Assembly: GCA_035762175.1 (NCBI GenBank)
Contig: DASTPP010000395.1
Location: 1-64,000 of the forward strand
Source of the DNA: DASTPP01 sp035762175
GTDB taxonomy: Bacteria > Myxococcota_A > Polyangia > Polyangiales > Polyangiaceae
Direction: 5' to 3'
Length of the DNA: 64,000 nucleotides
Both the position numbers and the translations under genes were made by a program. A model generated the notes under the pieces. The model searched no databases and was not told the origin of the DNA. It saw only the letters and a program-made list of their open reading frames with translations. Shown here one piece after another: positions 36,877 to 45,664 of the stretch (its first letter is position 1; each line of letters starts with the position of its first letter).

Positions 36877-37952
36877 GTCCCCTCCACCTGCAGCCCCAGC
36901 CCCTGCCGCGACAGGTGCGGCGCCCACTCGAGCGCCCCGGCCTTGGGCGCGCCCGGGGCGCGGCCGCCCGAGCTGAGCAAGAAGTACGTGCCGAGCCCGA
37001 GCCCGACCACCCCCGCCGCGAAGCCCACGGTCGACACCGTCGCCGCCCGGCGCGACTCGTCGTGCAGCTCGAGCCCGCGCGTCGAACAGTAGCGGCCCTC
37101 GCACTCCTCGTCGGCGTCCGACTCTTTCGCGAGCGTGCGCAGCCCGAAGACCGTGCCCACCGCCAGGCCCGCGAGCCCGACGCCCCCCGCGACCAGCCCC
37201 GCCGGCAGCCGCCAATTACCGCCGCCCGACGGCGGCTCGGGCTCGGGCGCGGTCGGGGCGGCCGTCGCGGTCGGCGGGGGCGGCGGGGGCGCGGGCGGCT
37301 CGTCGGCCAGGGCCGGCACCGCGAAGGGGACCGCCGCCGTCGACTTCTCGGGCACGACGAGCTCGCCCTTCCAGGTGATCTTGTGCGGGGCGCTCGCGCT
37401 GACCGCGTACGTGCCCGGGTCGACCGGAATGGGCACGCCCCACGCCGACGAAGGGATGGGCTTGGGCCCGAGCGAGACCGTCTGCTCGGCCGCCGGGGCG
37501 TCGACGCGAAATTCGACGCGCACGAGTCGCTTCTCGAGTTCTTGCGCTTTGGTGCGCGCGAAGCGCGAACGTTCGCTCTGGCCCGAGCGAGACGCCTGGC
37601 TCGCCGCCTCGACGAACTCGGCCCACGCGCTGGCCGTCTTGCCCTCTTTTTCGTGGCAGACGGCGAGGTTCAGCAACGTGCCGAGCTTGGGGTCGAGCCG
37701 GTGGCTGTCGGTGAACTTGGCGCACGCCTCGGCCACGCGGTTCTGGCCCATCAGCGTGCGCCCCCGGCGGAAGAGGTCTTCGGCGAGGGCGGCGTCGGAC
37801 TGGGCGAGGGCGCGCGAGGGCGGCCCGAGCGCGGCGAACGCGAGCGCGAGCCCGAGCGCACGGCGGCGCCCGCGGGCGCGTGCCCCGCGCCCGGCTCGCC
37901 CTCGGCGCGCCTCGGAAGCCGAAGCGAGAGGGGCCATGGCTCGGTGGGTCAT
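36870..37952 (-). CDS. Exported TPR/PEGA-like protein 2
   Basis: 360 residues, a paralogue of the protein at 30406-31482. Signal peptide (cleavage near ALA-QS), TPR-like region (LAEDLFRRGRTLMGQNRVAE, LNLAVCHEKEGKTASAWAEF), beta-domain (WGVPIPVDPGTYAVSASAP), a Pro-rich stretch, and two hydrophobic C-terminal helices (AGLVAGGVGLAGLAVGTVFG, VSTVGFAAGVVGLGLGTYFL). The start overlaps the kinase 2 stop (ATGA, 37949-37952) and its end overlaps the next gene, so all three are probably translationally coupled. Likely works with kinase 2 in envelope signalling (inference). Confidence 0.85.
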   Translation of the reverse strand: MTHRAMAPLASASEARRGRAGRGARARGRRRALGLALAFAALGPPSRALAQSDAALAEDLFRRGRTLMGQNRVAEACAKFTDSHRLDPKLGTLLNLAVCHEKEGKTASAWAEFVEAASQASRSGQSERSRFARTKAQELEKRLVRVEFRVDAPAAEQTVSLGPKPIPSSAWGVPIPVDPGTYAVSASAPHKITWKGELVVPEKSTAAVPFAVPALADEPPAPPPPPPTATAAPTAPEPEPPSGGGNWRLPAGLVAGGVGLAGLAVGTVFGLRTLAKESDADEECEGRYCSTRGLELHDESRRAATVSTVGFAAGVVGLGLGTYFLLSSGGRAPGAPKAGALEWAPHLSRQGLGLQVEGTW

Positions 37953-39655
37953 TCTCGTTCGTCGAGAACGGAAGGCGGCGGGCCGTCGGCCGGCGGGGGT
38001 GGCGGCGCGTCGGCCGTGGGTGCGCCTCGGCCGTGCCGGCCCTTCGCGCGCCCTGGCCCGGCGGCGCGGGGCGCGCCGCCCTCGGGGGTCGCCGCGCCCG
38101 GCGGGGCGGGCGACTTCAGCGCCGCGGCCGCGGCCCTGGGGTGCGCGGCCGGCGGGGGCGCCGCGGCCGTGGCCCTGGCGTGCGCCGCCGGCGGGGGCGC
38201 CGCGGGCGCTGGGGGCGGCGCCGTGGCCGCCGCGGGCGCTGCGGGCGGCGCCGTGGTCGCCGCGGGCGCTGCGGGCGCCGCCGTCGCGAGCGCGGGCGGC
38301 GCCGTCGGCGCAAGGGCCGTCGGCGGCGCCGCCGTGGCGGCGGCGCCGAGGGAGGCTACCGGGGGACTCGTCGAGGTTACCAAGGGTGTCGTCGCAGGCG
38401 CCGCGGCCTGCCCGCTAAGCGTATCGGACGGAGGGGCCGGGGGCAAAGTCGGGGCGGGCGAGGTCCTGTTGACGAACGAGGCCACCGCGCCCGGCGCCGA
38501 GCCGAGCCCCTCGGTGTGCCGCCCGCCGAGCGCCCAGGCCGTCAGGCCGATGCCGCTCGTCAGGGCCCCGGCCCCGAGCCCCAGCGCCAGCCAGCGCTTG
38601 ACCCGCCGCTTGCCCGTCGACTCGAGCGCCGGCGGCGCCTTGCCCACCATGACCGCCGCGTGCACGCTGCGCGACGTGCGCGCCTCGCGCAGCGACGCCG
38701 TCAGCGAGGCGCGCGGCATGTTCGCGTTGCGCACCATCGCCGTGATGTTCTCGGCGAGCGGCTTGAGCCTCGGCGAGGCGTAGGGCGCGAGCGCCCGCGC
38801 GAGCTCGCCCGCATCTTGGAAGCGCCGCTCGAGCGGCCGGCGCAGGCAGCGGTGCACCGCCTCGGCCAGGGGCGCCGGCACGTCCGGGCGCAAGAAGGGC
38901 AGGGGCGGGAAGTCGACCTCGAGGATGCAGGCGAAGAGCTCGCCCATCGTCTCGCCCGTGAACGGCGTCCGCCCCGCCAGCAGCTCGTACAAAATCACCC
39001 CGAGCGACCAGAGGTCGGAGCGCACGTCGACCGAGCGCGACGACCGGATCTGCTCGGGCGACATGTAGAGCGGCGACCCGATGATGGTCTGGCTCTGGGT
39101 GAGCTTGGCGTCGGGCCCCAGCAGGTCGCCCGACTCTTTGGAGATGCCGAAGTCGAGCACCTTCAGCACCAGCCCCTCGGCCTCCTCGGCGACGAACAGG
39201 TTCGAGGGCTTCAGATCGCGGTGCACGACGCCGTTGACGTGGGCCTCGGCCACCGCATCGAGCGCCTGCATGATGTAGTCGACCGCCTCGGTGACCGGCA
39301 GCCGGCCCTTCGCCTCGCACACCTGCGAGAGGTCGGCCCCCTCGAGGTACTCGATGACCATGTAGGGCGTGCCGCCCGGCGCCGTGCCTACGTCGAGCAC
39401 CCCGGCCACGTGCCGGCTGCGCAGCCGCGCCACCGCGCGCGCCTCGCGCAAGAAACGCCCCACGCTCTCGGCCTTGGCCGCCATCGAGGGCAACAGGAAC
39501 TTGACCGCCACCTGCTGGTCGAGCGCGACGTGCTTGGCGACGAAGAGCACGCTCATGCCCCCCCGCCCGATCATTCGCTCGATGCGATACTTGCCGGCCA
39601 GCAAATCGCCCGGGCTGACCGGGGCGGGGACCTGCTCACTTGGGAGGGTGTTCAT
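37949..39655 (-). CDS. Membrane-anchored Hanks-type Ser/Thr protein kinase 2
   Basis: 568 residues from ATG 39655. Gly loop GRGGMSVLF (30-38), Lys52, HRDLKPSN (D147), DFG 168-170, activation segment GSPLYMSPEQIRSS and RSDLWSLGVILYELL are intact. One membrane helix lies at about 353-375 (WLALGLGAGALTSGIGLTAW), followed by a long Ala/Pro/Thr-rich tail made of short repeats (AAPAATTAPPAAP-like), without a folded sensor domain. First gene of an overlapping operon with TPR protein 2 and the Cys-rich lipoprotein. The frame opens 17 codons earlier at 39706. Confidence 0.94.
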   Translation of the reverse strand: MNTLPSEQVPAPVSPGDLLAGKYRIERMIGRGGMSVLFVAKHVALDQQVAVKFLLPSMAAKAESVGRFLREARAVARLRSRHVAGVLDVGTAPGGTPYMVIEYLEGADLSQVCEAKGRLPVTEAVDYIMQALDAVAEAHVNGVVHRDLKPSNLFVAEEAEGLVLKVLDFGISKESGDLLGPDAKLTQSQTIIGSPLYMSPEQIRSSRSVDVRSDLWSLGVILYELLAGRTPFTGETMGELFACILEVDFPPLPFLRPDVPAPLAEAVHRCLRRPLERRFQDAGELARALAPYASPRLKPLAENITAMVRNANMPRASLTASLREARTSRSVHAAVMVGKAPPALESTGKRRVKRWLALGLGAGALTSGIGLTAWALGGRHTEGLGSAPGAVASFVNRTSPAPTLPPAPPSDTLSGQAAAPATTPLVTSTSPPVASLGAAATAAPPTALAPTAPPALATAAPAAPAATTAPPAAPAAATAPPPAPAAPPPAAHARATAAAPPPAAHPRAAAAALKSPAPPGAATPEGGAPRAAGPGRAKGRHGRGAPTADAPPPPPADGPPPSVLDERE

Positions 39656-39784
39656 ACGTAGCGCCGTCGCCTCATGGGTCGGGCACTCCCAACCCAATAG
39701 TAGCAACTAAAACGCTTCCCAGTCGCCTTTCGCAACCTCTTTATCGCACCTCGGCCCCAAAACCTCGACCCCCAGAAAGACGAA

Positions 39785-39814
39785 AGGGGCCGAGCCCCGC
39801 GGGCTTCGACCCCT
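39785..39814 (-). terminator. Intrinsic terminator of the desaturase gene
   Basis: On the minus strand, arms AGGGGTCGAAGCCC and GGGCTCGGCCCCT pair around a GCG loop (39785-39797 / 39801-39814), with one bulged base, and are followed by TTTCGTCTTTCT. The hairpin begins at the last base of the desaturase stop codon. Confidence 0.6.
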
Positions 39815-40683
39815 TATCGCGGTGGGCGGCTTCGGGCCACCCTCGCCGGGCGAAGGCGCCGGTGTAGGTGTAAGGGCGCGTCGGCCGTCGAGGCCAGGGG
39901 CAGCGAGGCGACCGGCTCGACCTCGGGGCGGCGCTTGCCGAGGCGCGGCTTCTGCCCCGACGCCAGGCGGATGACCCCCAGCCAGCTCAGCAGCCGGATG
40001 ACGCCGTAGGCCGGGTCGACCTCGAACCAGCGCACGGAGAACTTGGGCGACTGGCCGAACTTATGGTGGTTGTTCTGGAAGAGCTCGCCGAGCGTGACGA
40101 AGTCGACCAAGAGGCTGTTCTTCGAGCGGTCGTCCGAGTCGAAGTTGCGGTAGCCGTACTTGTGGCCGCACCAGTTGACGATGGCGCCGTGCACCGGGCC
40201 CATCACGTAGTGCACCGGCAAGAGGGCGTAGAAGGCCCAGTGCGGGGCGAAGGCGATGTAGAAGAGCGTGTAGAGCACGCCGAAGCCGATGCGCACCGGC
40301 CAGCGGTCGGCGAAGCGGTCGAGCGCGGGCCACTCGGGCGTGCCGCCCTCGAAGCGCGGCTCGGGGCTGGCGCGGCGCGAGACGTACGACTCGTAGCGCA
40401 CCTTCGTCTGCCACATCATCGGGAAGAGCCCCGCGGTGTGGTGCGGCGAGTGGGGGTCTTGGGGGGTGTCGCTGAAGGCGTGGTGCTCGCGGTGCAGGAT
40501 CGCGTACGCCCGCGGGTTCAGGTACGACGAGCCCTGCGTCAGCCAGGTGCAAAGGTGAAAGAAGCGCTCCCAGCCTTTGCTCATGGTGAACATGCGGTGG
40601 GCGCCGTACCGGTGCAAAAAGAAGGTCTGGAAGAAGACCGAGAGGGCCCAGTGACCGACGAAAAAGAGTGCGATGGTAGCCAC
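39814..40683 (-). CDS. Acyl-CoA/acyl-lipid fatty acid desaturase
   Basis: 289 residues from a GTG. Di-iron His boxes are visible: HRYGAHR (24-30), HREHH (64-68) and NNHHKFG (204-210), with an additional His in WCGHKYG. Hydrophobic helices surround them (first 20 residues; WPVRIGFGVLYTLFYIAF region). It should introduce a double bond in a membrane acyl chain using electrons from a ferredoxin- or cytochrome-type donor, in the inner membrane, and so modulate fluidity. Regiochemistry cannot be told. Transcribed alone, with a terminator at its end. Confidence 0.92.
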   Translation of the reverse strand: MATIALFFVGHWALSVFFQTFFLHRYGAHRMFTMSKGWERFFHLCTWLTQGSSYLNPRAYAILHREHHAFSDTPQDPHSPHHTAGLFPMMWQTKVRYESYVSRRASPEPRFEGGTPEWPALDRFADRWPVRIGFGVLYTLFYIAFAPHWAFYALLPVHYVMGPVHGAIVNWCGHKYGYRNFDSDDRSKNSLLVDFVTLGELFQNNHHKFGQSPKFSVRWFEVDPAYGVIRLLSWLGVIRLASGQKPRLGKRRPEVEPVASLPLASTADAPLHLHRRLRPARVARSRPPR

Positions 40684-40924
40684 GGTGTCTCCGCGCGTTG
40701 GGGCGCTCTGCCTGTTGCAACCGGTGCGCCCGGCCCGCTATCGAGCCGCAGTCTCGCGCGCGGGGGTCGCGAACGCGTCGGGTCCGGGTCATCTTTCCGT
40801 CACGACGCCGGGCCCCGGGCGGCCCGCCCGCGGAGCGCCGTCCGGTGAGGGGCGAAGGGGCCGCGGCGGTCGGCGGCTTCCGGGCGGGCGACGCCGCGCG
40901 CCCAGGGCCGCGGGGGGCGGGTTG

Positions 40925-41914
40925 ATGGCGGGCGCGGGCGGCGCGCCGGCGGGGGCGACGACGCGGCGCGACGACGCCGGCGCGGGCGGGCGCGCGGGCG
41001 AGGACGCCGCCGGGCGGGGGCGCGCGGGCCAGGACGCCGCCGGGCCGGGGCGCGCGGGCGAGGACGCCGCCGGGCCGGGGCGCGCGGGCGAGGGGCCGGT
41101 CGTCCGCTTCCGTCAGGTGCGCTACAGCGCGCCGGGCGGGCGCGTCATTTTGCCCCGCCTCTCGTTCGATCTCGGCCGGGGCGAGGCGCTCGCCCTGCTC
41201 GGCGAGTCGGGCTGCGGCAAGACGACGACGCTGCGGCTCGTCAACCGGCTGCTCGTGCCCGAGTCGGGTGAGGTGCTCGTCGAGGGGCGGCCGACCGCGG
41301 TGTGGGACGCGATCGCCCTGCGCCGCCGCGTCGGCTACGTGATGCAGGGCTTCGGGCTCTTTCCGCACCGCAGCGTGCGCGACAACGTCGCCACCGTGCC
41401 CTCGCTCGAGGGCTGGCCGCGCGCCGCGATCGACGCCCGCGTCGACGAGCTGCTCGCGCTCGTGAAGCTGCCGCCGGGCGAGTTCGGCGCCCGCTTCCCC
41501 GACGAGCTCTCGGGCGGGCAGCGCCAGCGCGTCGCCGTCGCCCGCGCGCTCGCCGCCCGGCCCCCGCTGGTCTTGCTCGACGAGCCCTTCGGCGCCCTCG
41601 ATCCGCTGACGCGCGCCGCGCTGCGGCGCGAGTTCAACGCCCTGCGCCGCTCGCTCGGCCTGAGCGCGCTCTTCGTCACCCACGACGTGCTCGAGGCCCT
41701 CGAGGTCGGCACGCACGTCGGGCTGATGCACGAGGGCGAGCTCGTGCTGCTCGCGACGCCCGAGGGCTTTCTCGCGTCGGACCACCCGCGCGCCCGCGCC
41801 TACCTGGCGACGCTGCCTTCGTTCGGGCGCGGGGCCGCGCCGGCGCCTTTCGGGGCCGAGGCGTGGGGGCATGGCGCGGGGCCCCCCGCGCCGCCGGAGG
41901 GGCGGGGTGGCTGA
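40925..41914 (+). CDS. ABC transporter ATPase, glycine betaine/choline (ProV/OpuCA) type
   Basis: 329 residues. Walker A GESGCGKT (93-100), Q-loop, signature LSGGQRQR (195-202), Walker B LVLLDEP (D219/E220) and H-loop FVTHD. YVMQGFGLFPH and RVGYVMQ, with no long regulatory tail, are typical of quaternary-amine uptake ATPases. The first ~57 residues are a low-complexity repeat RAGEDAAGPG encoded by 30-bp tandem repeats, not normally part of the family. It should energise the permease/binding protein encoded immediately downstream (overlapping). Expected role: osmoprotectant import. Confidence 0.92.
   Translation: MAGAGGAPAGATTRRDDAGAGGRAGEDAAGRGRAGQDAAGPGRAGEDAAGPGRAGEGPVVRFRQVRYSAPGGRVILPRLSFDLGRGEALALLGESGCGKTTTLRLVNRLLVPESGEVLVEGRPTAVWDAIALRRRVGYVMQGFGLFPHRSVRDNVATVPSLEGWPRAAIDARVDELLALVKLPPGEFGARFPDELSGGQRQRVAVARALAARPPLVLLDEPFGALDPLTRAALRREFNALRRSLGLSALFVTHDVLEALEVGTHVGLMHEGELVLLATPEGFLASDHPRARAYLATLPSFGRGAAPAPFGAEAWGHGAGPPAPPEGRGG
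40991..41094. repeat. 30-bp coding tandem repeat
   Basis: Units 40991-41020, 41021-41050 and 41051-41080 plus a partial 41081-41094 start CGCGCGGGCGAGGACGCCGC or nearly so. They encode the 10-residue repeat at the N-terminus of the ABC ATPase. Confidence 0.85.
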
Positions 41915-43478
41915 GCGGCTCGGCGGGGCGTTGGGCGGGGGCGCGGCCGAGCGCCTGCTCGCCCCGCTGCCGGGGGCGCTCGCCGAGCACCTCGCCCTCG
42001 TCGCCTTCGCCCTCGCCTTCGCGCTCGCGCTCGGCGTTCCGCTCGGGGTGCTGGCCGAGCGCCGCCCGCGCCTGCGCCTCGCGGTCGTCGGCGCCGCCAA
42101 CGTCGTTCAGACCGTGCCGAGCCTCGCCCTCTTCGGCCTGCTCTTGCCCCTGCCCTGGGTGGGGGGCGTCGGCGCGCGCTCGGCCGTCGTCGCGCTGATG
42201 CTCTACGCGCTCTTGCCGGTCGTGCGCGGCACGCTCGCGGGGCTCGAGTCGGTCGACCCCGGCGTGCGCGAGGCGGCGCTGGCGCTCGGCATGACCGGAC
42301 GGCAGCGGCTCGTTCGGGTCGAGCTGCCCCTCGCGCTGCCCGTGCTGCTCTCGGGCGCGCGCGTCGCCGCCGTCACCTGCGTCGGCGTCGCCACTGTCGC
42401 GGCGGCCGTCGGCGCGGGCGGCCTCGGCGCGCTCATCTTCCGGGGTCTGCGCTCGAACGACGACGCGCTCCTGGTCGCCGGGGCCCTGCCGGCCGCCCTG
42501 CTCGCCCTCGCCTTCGACCTCGGCTTCGGCGCGCTCGCCCGCGCCCTCGACCCCCGCCGGCGCCGCCCCGGCCCGCCGCGCGCCCGGCGCCGCCTCGCCC
42601 TCGCCCTCGGCGCCGCGGGCCTCGCCGCGGCCGCCCTCGGCTTGCTCGCCCCCGCCGCGCGCCGCGGGGGCGCCCCCGCGATCGCCGTCGGCGCCAAGGA
42701 CTTCACCGAGCAGGTGCTGCTCGGCGAGCTCATCGCCCAGCTGCTCGAGGCCGAGGGCGCGCCGGTGCGCCGCGTCTTCGAGCTGGGCGGCAACCTCTGC
42801 CACGAGGCGCTCGTGGCCGGGCAGATCGACGTGTACCCCGAGTACACGGGCACCGCCCTCACGGCGATCCTCGGGCGGCCGCCGGGGCGCGATCCGATCG
42901 AGGTGCGCGCGACCGTCGCGCGCGAGTACGCCGCGCGCTTCGGGGCCCGGGTGAGCGGCTCGCTCGGCTTCGGCAACGACTTCGCCATCTTGGTCCGGGG
43001 CGACGACGCCCGCCGCCTCGGGCTCACGACCATCTCGCAGGCCGCCCCCTTCGCCGCCGGGTGGCGCGCCGGCTTCGGGCAAGACTTCGTCTCGCGCCCC
43101 GACGGCTACGAGGGCTTCGTGCGGGCCTACGGCCTGCGCTTCGGCGCCCCCCCCCGCGAGATGGACCTCTCGCTCACCTACCGCGCGCTCGCCGCGGGCG
43201 AGGTCGACCTCATCGCGGGCAACTCGACCGACGGGCGCATCAAGGCGCTCGACCTCGCGCAGCTCGTCGACGATCGGGCCTTCTTTCCGCCCTACGAGGC
43301 CGTGCTCGTCGCGCGCGAGGGCTCGCTCGCCCGGAGCCCCGCCCTCGCCCGCGTCGTCGCCCGCCTCGAGGGCGCCATCTCGGTCGACGAGATGCGCGGG
43401 CTCAACGGCGAGGTCGACGGGCGAAAGCGCGCCCCGGCCGAGGTCGTGCGCGAGCTGCGGCGGCGCAAGGGGTGGTGA
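41907..43478 (+). CDS. Fused permease/substrate-binding protein of a quaternary-amine ABC transporter
   Basis: 523 residues from GTG 41907, which has GGAGGGG six bases upstream and overlaps the ATPase stop by 8 nt (ATG 41871 is possible). The N-terminal ~210 residues are a BPD-type permease with hydrophobic helices and the EAA loop (VREAALALGMTGRQRLVRVE, LPLALP). After a further membrane helix, residues ~255-523 form an OpuAC/ProX-type binding domain (AIAVGAKDFTEQVLLGELIA, VYPEYTGTALTAIL, IAGNSTDGRIKALDL). Fused OpuCB/OpuCC-like proteins occur in several phyla. Likely substrates: glycine betaine, choline or carnitine. Confidence 0.92.
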   Translation: MAERLGGALGGGAAERLLAPLPGALAEHLALVAFALAFALALGVPLGVLAERRPRLRLAVVGAANVVQTVPSLALFGLLLPLPWVGGVGARSAVVALMLYALLPVVRGTLAGLESVDPGVREAALALGMTGRQRLVRVELPLALPVLLSGARVAAVTCVGVATVAAAVGAGGLGALIFRGLRSNDDALLVAGALPAALLALAFDLGFGALARALDPRRRRPGPPRARRRLALALGAAGLAAAALGLLAPAARRGGAPAIAVGAKDFTEQVLLGELIAQLLEAEGAPVRRVFELGGNLCHEALVAGQIDVYPEYTGTALTAILGRPPGRDPIEVRATVAREYAARFGARVSGSLGFGNDFAILVRGDDARRLGLTTISQAAPFAAGWRAGFGQDFVSRPDGYEGFVRAYGLRFGAPPREMDLSLTYRALAAGEVDLIAGNSTDGRIKALDLAQLVDDRAFFPPYEAVLVAREGSLARSPALARVVARLEGAISVDEMRGLNGEVDGRKRAPAEVVRELRRRKGW

Positions 43479-43725
43479 GCGGCCGGGGCCAAAGGGCGTC
43501 CGGCGGACCCGCGACGAGGGGGGCGGGCCGCCCTCGGCCGAGGGGCGCGCCCCCGGGCCCGCGCCGCCCCGGGGGCGAGGCCCCGGGGGAACGTAAAGGG
43601 AGCGGGGGCGACCCGGGGCCCGTCTAACGCGGTGCTCAGGGCCGAAACGGGCCACGGCGTCGGCCGCGAGCGGGGCGCGGGCAGGCGTTCCGGCGGGGCC
43701 CGGGCCTCTGCTACACTCGGGCGCG

Positions 43726-44411
43726 ATGGCAGGTGAGCCGCCGGCCGAGGGCGATTACACGGGGCGTTGCGGCTCGTGCGGCAATTACATGCGCAAGGGG
43801 TTCGACCCGTCGGTCGGGGCCGTCGTCGGCCGCTGCGCGATTGAGATGTTCCCCCCCCCGGTGAAGATTACGGCCACCTGCAGCGAGCACCGCCCCCGCG
43901 GCCAGCCCCGCCCGGCCGCGCCCCCGCCCCGGGCGGCGCGCGGCGCGGGCCGGTCGCCGTCGCGCGAGGCCTTGCCGCCCGCCCCGAAGCTCAGGCTACC
44001 CTCGGAGATCGACCTGGACATGGACGTCGAGACCTTTCGTGCCGTACTGCGGCAGGTGCTACGCGAAGAGCTGGGCGCGGGCGACGCCGAGATCGGCGCC
44101 CGCTGGCGGGGCGGCGAGCTGGTGCTCAAGCCCGGCAAAGAGGGGGTCGCCGACAAGCGCGTGCCCATCGAGGTGTTCTTTCACAAGATCGTGATGATGC
44201 GTGACAAGCTGCGGGTGCTCGAGCAGCGCATCAACGGGCACGCGGGCCTGAGCGCCGAAGACAAGGTGGCGCTGCAGCAGTACGTCACGGCGTGCTACGG
44301 CACGTTGACCACCTTCAACGTGCTCTTCTCCGACCCGAAGGCCGAGGGCTTCCGCGGCGCGGGCGGCAAAGACGATTTAGGCACCGGGGGGGGAGGCGGA
44401 GCGAACAGTGA
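43726..44411 (+). CDS. Cys4-motif protein upstream of an FHA-GGDEF gene
   Basis: About 228 residues. A zinc-ribbon-like N-terminus (C15, C18, C37, C52), a Pro/Arg linker, then a conserved helical domain (IDLDMDVETFRAVLRQVLRE, RVPIEVFFHKIVMMRDKLRV, CYGTLTTFNVLFSDPKAEGF). In the given sequence the frame runs on through the next gene to 45396 as Arg-rich nonsense. Removing one G from the eight-G run at 44386-44393 would end it at TGA 44409-44411, overlapping the GTG of the next gene, so I place the end there. Unknown function; probably coupled to the diguanylate cyclase-like protein. Confidence 0.68.
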
Positions 44412-45349
44412 GCGGGCAAGGCGACGACGACAAGAAGGGCCCGATGCCGGCGCCCCACGCGGCGCGCACGCTGCGGGCCGAGTACGAGGGCGGCGCCATC
44501 AGCCGCGCCGTGCTCGAGGCCATCAAGGCGCAGCAGAGCCCAGTGCTCGTGCTCATCTCGGGCAAAGACGTGGGGCGGCGCTACAGCCTGCACGGCTCGC
44601 TGCTGGTCGGGCGCGACCCGGCGGCGGGCGTCTCGCTGCCGAACGATCGGCTCGTCTCCTGGCACCACGCCCGCATCGAAGACCGGGGCGACGGCTGGTG
44701 GCTGGTCGACCTCGGCTCGACCAACGGCTCGCTCGTCAACGGCGAGAAGACGACCGCGCGCGAGCTCAAGCCGCACGACAAGATCGTCTTCGGCAGCACC
44801 GTGCTCCGGTTCGAGCTGCAGAGCGCCATCGAGCGGGCCTACGACCAGCAGCTCGAGCGCCTGCTCAACACCGACGACCTGTCGGGGCTACTCTTGCGCC
44901 GCCGCTTCGACGCCGACGCCGAGGCCATGATCGAGTCCGCGCGCGTCGCCGGCGGCTCGGTCGGCATGCTCGTGATGGACCTCGACGGCGTCAAGCGCAT
45001 CAACGACACCCACGGCCACCTCTTCGGCGCCTACGTCATCGGCGAGGCGGGCAAGCTCATCGGCCGCGTCATCGGCGAGCGCGGCCTCGCCTCGCGCTTC
45101 GGCGGCGACGAGTACGTCGCCGTCTTCCCCGGGCTCGACTGCGAGCGCACGCTGGCGGTGGGCGAAGAGATCTTGCGCGCGCTCAACGAGCACCCGTTCG
45201 AGCGCGAAGGCATCGTCCTGCGGCCCGGCATCAGCCTGGGCGCCGCCGCCTACCCCGAGGCGGGCGGCGATCTGCCCTCGCTCTTCCACGCCGCCGACGA
45301 GGCCCTCTACCGCGCCAAGCAGGCCGGCAAGAACCGCGTCTGCCGCTGA
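44408..45349 (+). CDS. FHA-GGDEF protein (putative diguanylate cyclase)
   Basis: 313 residues from GTG 44408. An N-terminal FHA domain (about 45-135: LLVGRDPAAGVSLPNDRLVS, HHARI, DLGSTNGSLVNG) should bind phosphothreonine, perhaps placed by the Ser/Thr kinases of this organism. The GGDEF domain (about 155-313) has DLDGVKRINDTHGH and the active-site motif GGDEY (232-236), a permitted variant. No RxxD inhibitory site precedes it, so feedback inhibition by c-di-GMP at that site is unlikely. Cytoplasmic. It links phospho-signalling with c-di-GMP output (inference from domains). Confidence 0.91.
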   Translation: MSGQGDDDKKGPMPAPHAARTLRAEYEGGAISRAVLEAIKAQQSPVLVLISGKDVGRRYSLHGSLLVGRDPAAGVSLPNDRLVSWHHARIEDRGDGWWLVDLGSTNGSLVNGEKTTARELKPHDKIVFGSTVLRFELQSAIERAYDQQLERLLNTDDLSGLLLRRRFDADAEAMIESARVAGGSVGMLVMDLDGVKRINDTHGHLFGAYVIGEAGKLIGRVIGERGLASRFGGDEYVAVFPGLDCERTLAVGEEILRALNEHPFEREGIVLRPGISLGAAAYPEAGGDLPSLFHAADEALYRAKQAGKNRVCR

Positions 45350-45664
45350 CCCGACCGCGTTCGATGCGGCCAGAAGGCGGCCCGGGGGGCGCTTGACAAG
45401 CGGCCGGGCGAATTTATCCACGGTGGTCGAGGGCTCCGCCCCGAGCGACCCGCCCCCGGCGCGGCACGAAGGCCGCCGCGCTCGAGGTGCGTGGGTGCGG
45501 GGGCGGCCGGCGCCCGGCCCGACCCATCTCGGCCACGCCGCGCCGCCCCCGCGAGCCCAGCCGCCCGGCCGGCCTCGCGCCGCCCGGGCCGCGCCCCGGC
45601 GGCCGAGCCGCCCGGGCGCGCGTCAGGACCGACTCAACCTACGTGACTCTCTCGGAGGTGCACC
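45350..45664. other. Leader region of hsp20
   Basis: 315 bp without a gene. Holds the promoter candidate at 45393-45420 and then about 240 bp of extremely GC-rich, structure-prone sequence up to the ribosome-binding site TCGGAGG at 45652-45658. No CIRCE-type inverted repeat was seen. Confidence 0.5.
45393..45420 (+). promoter_or_regulatory. Candidate sigma-70 promoter of hsp20
   Basis: TTGACA (45393-45398), a 16-bp spacer and TATCCA (45415-45420). The -35 is perfect and AT-rich sequence directly precedes the -10 (GCGAATTTATCC), which stands out in this genome. A transcript from here would have a leader of about 235 nt before the hsp20 ATG. Confidence 0.45.

Noticed and set aside
44412..45396. 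Continuation of the Cys4-protein frame over the FHA-GGDEF gene
   Set aside because: Arg-rich nonsense antiphase to a well-supported gene; explained by a one-base indel in a G run.
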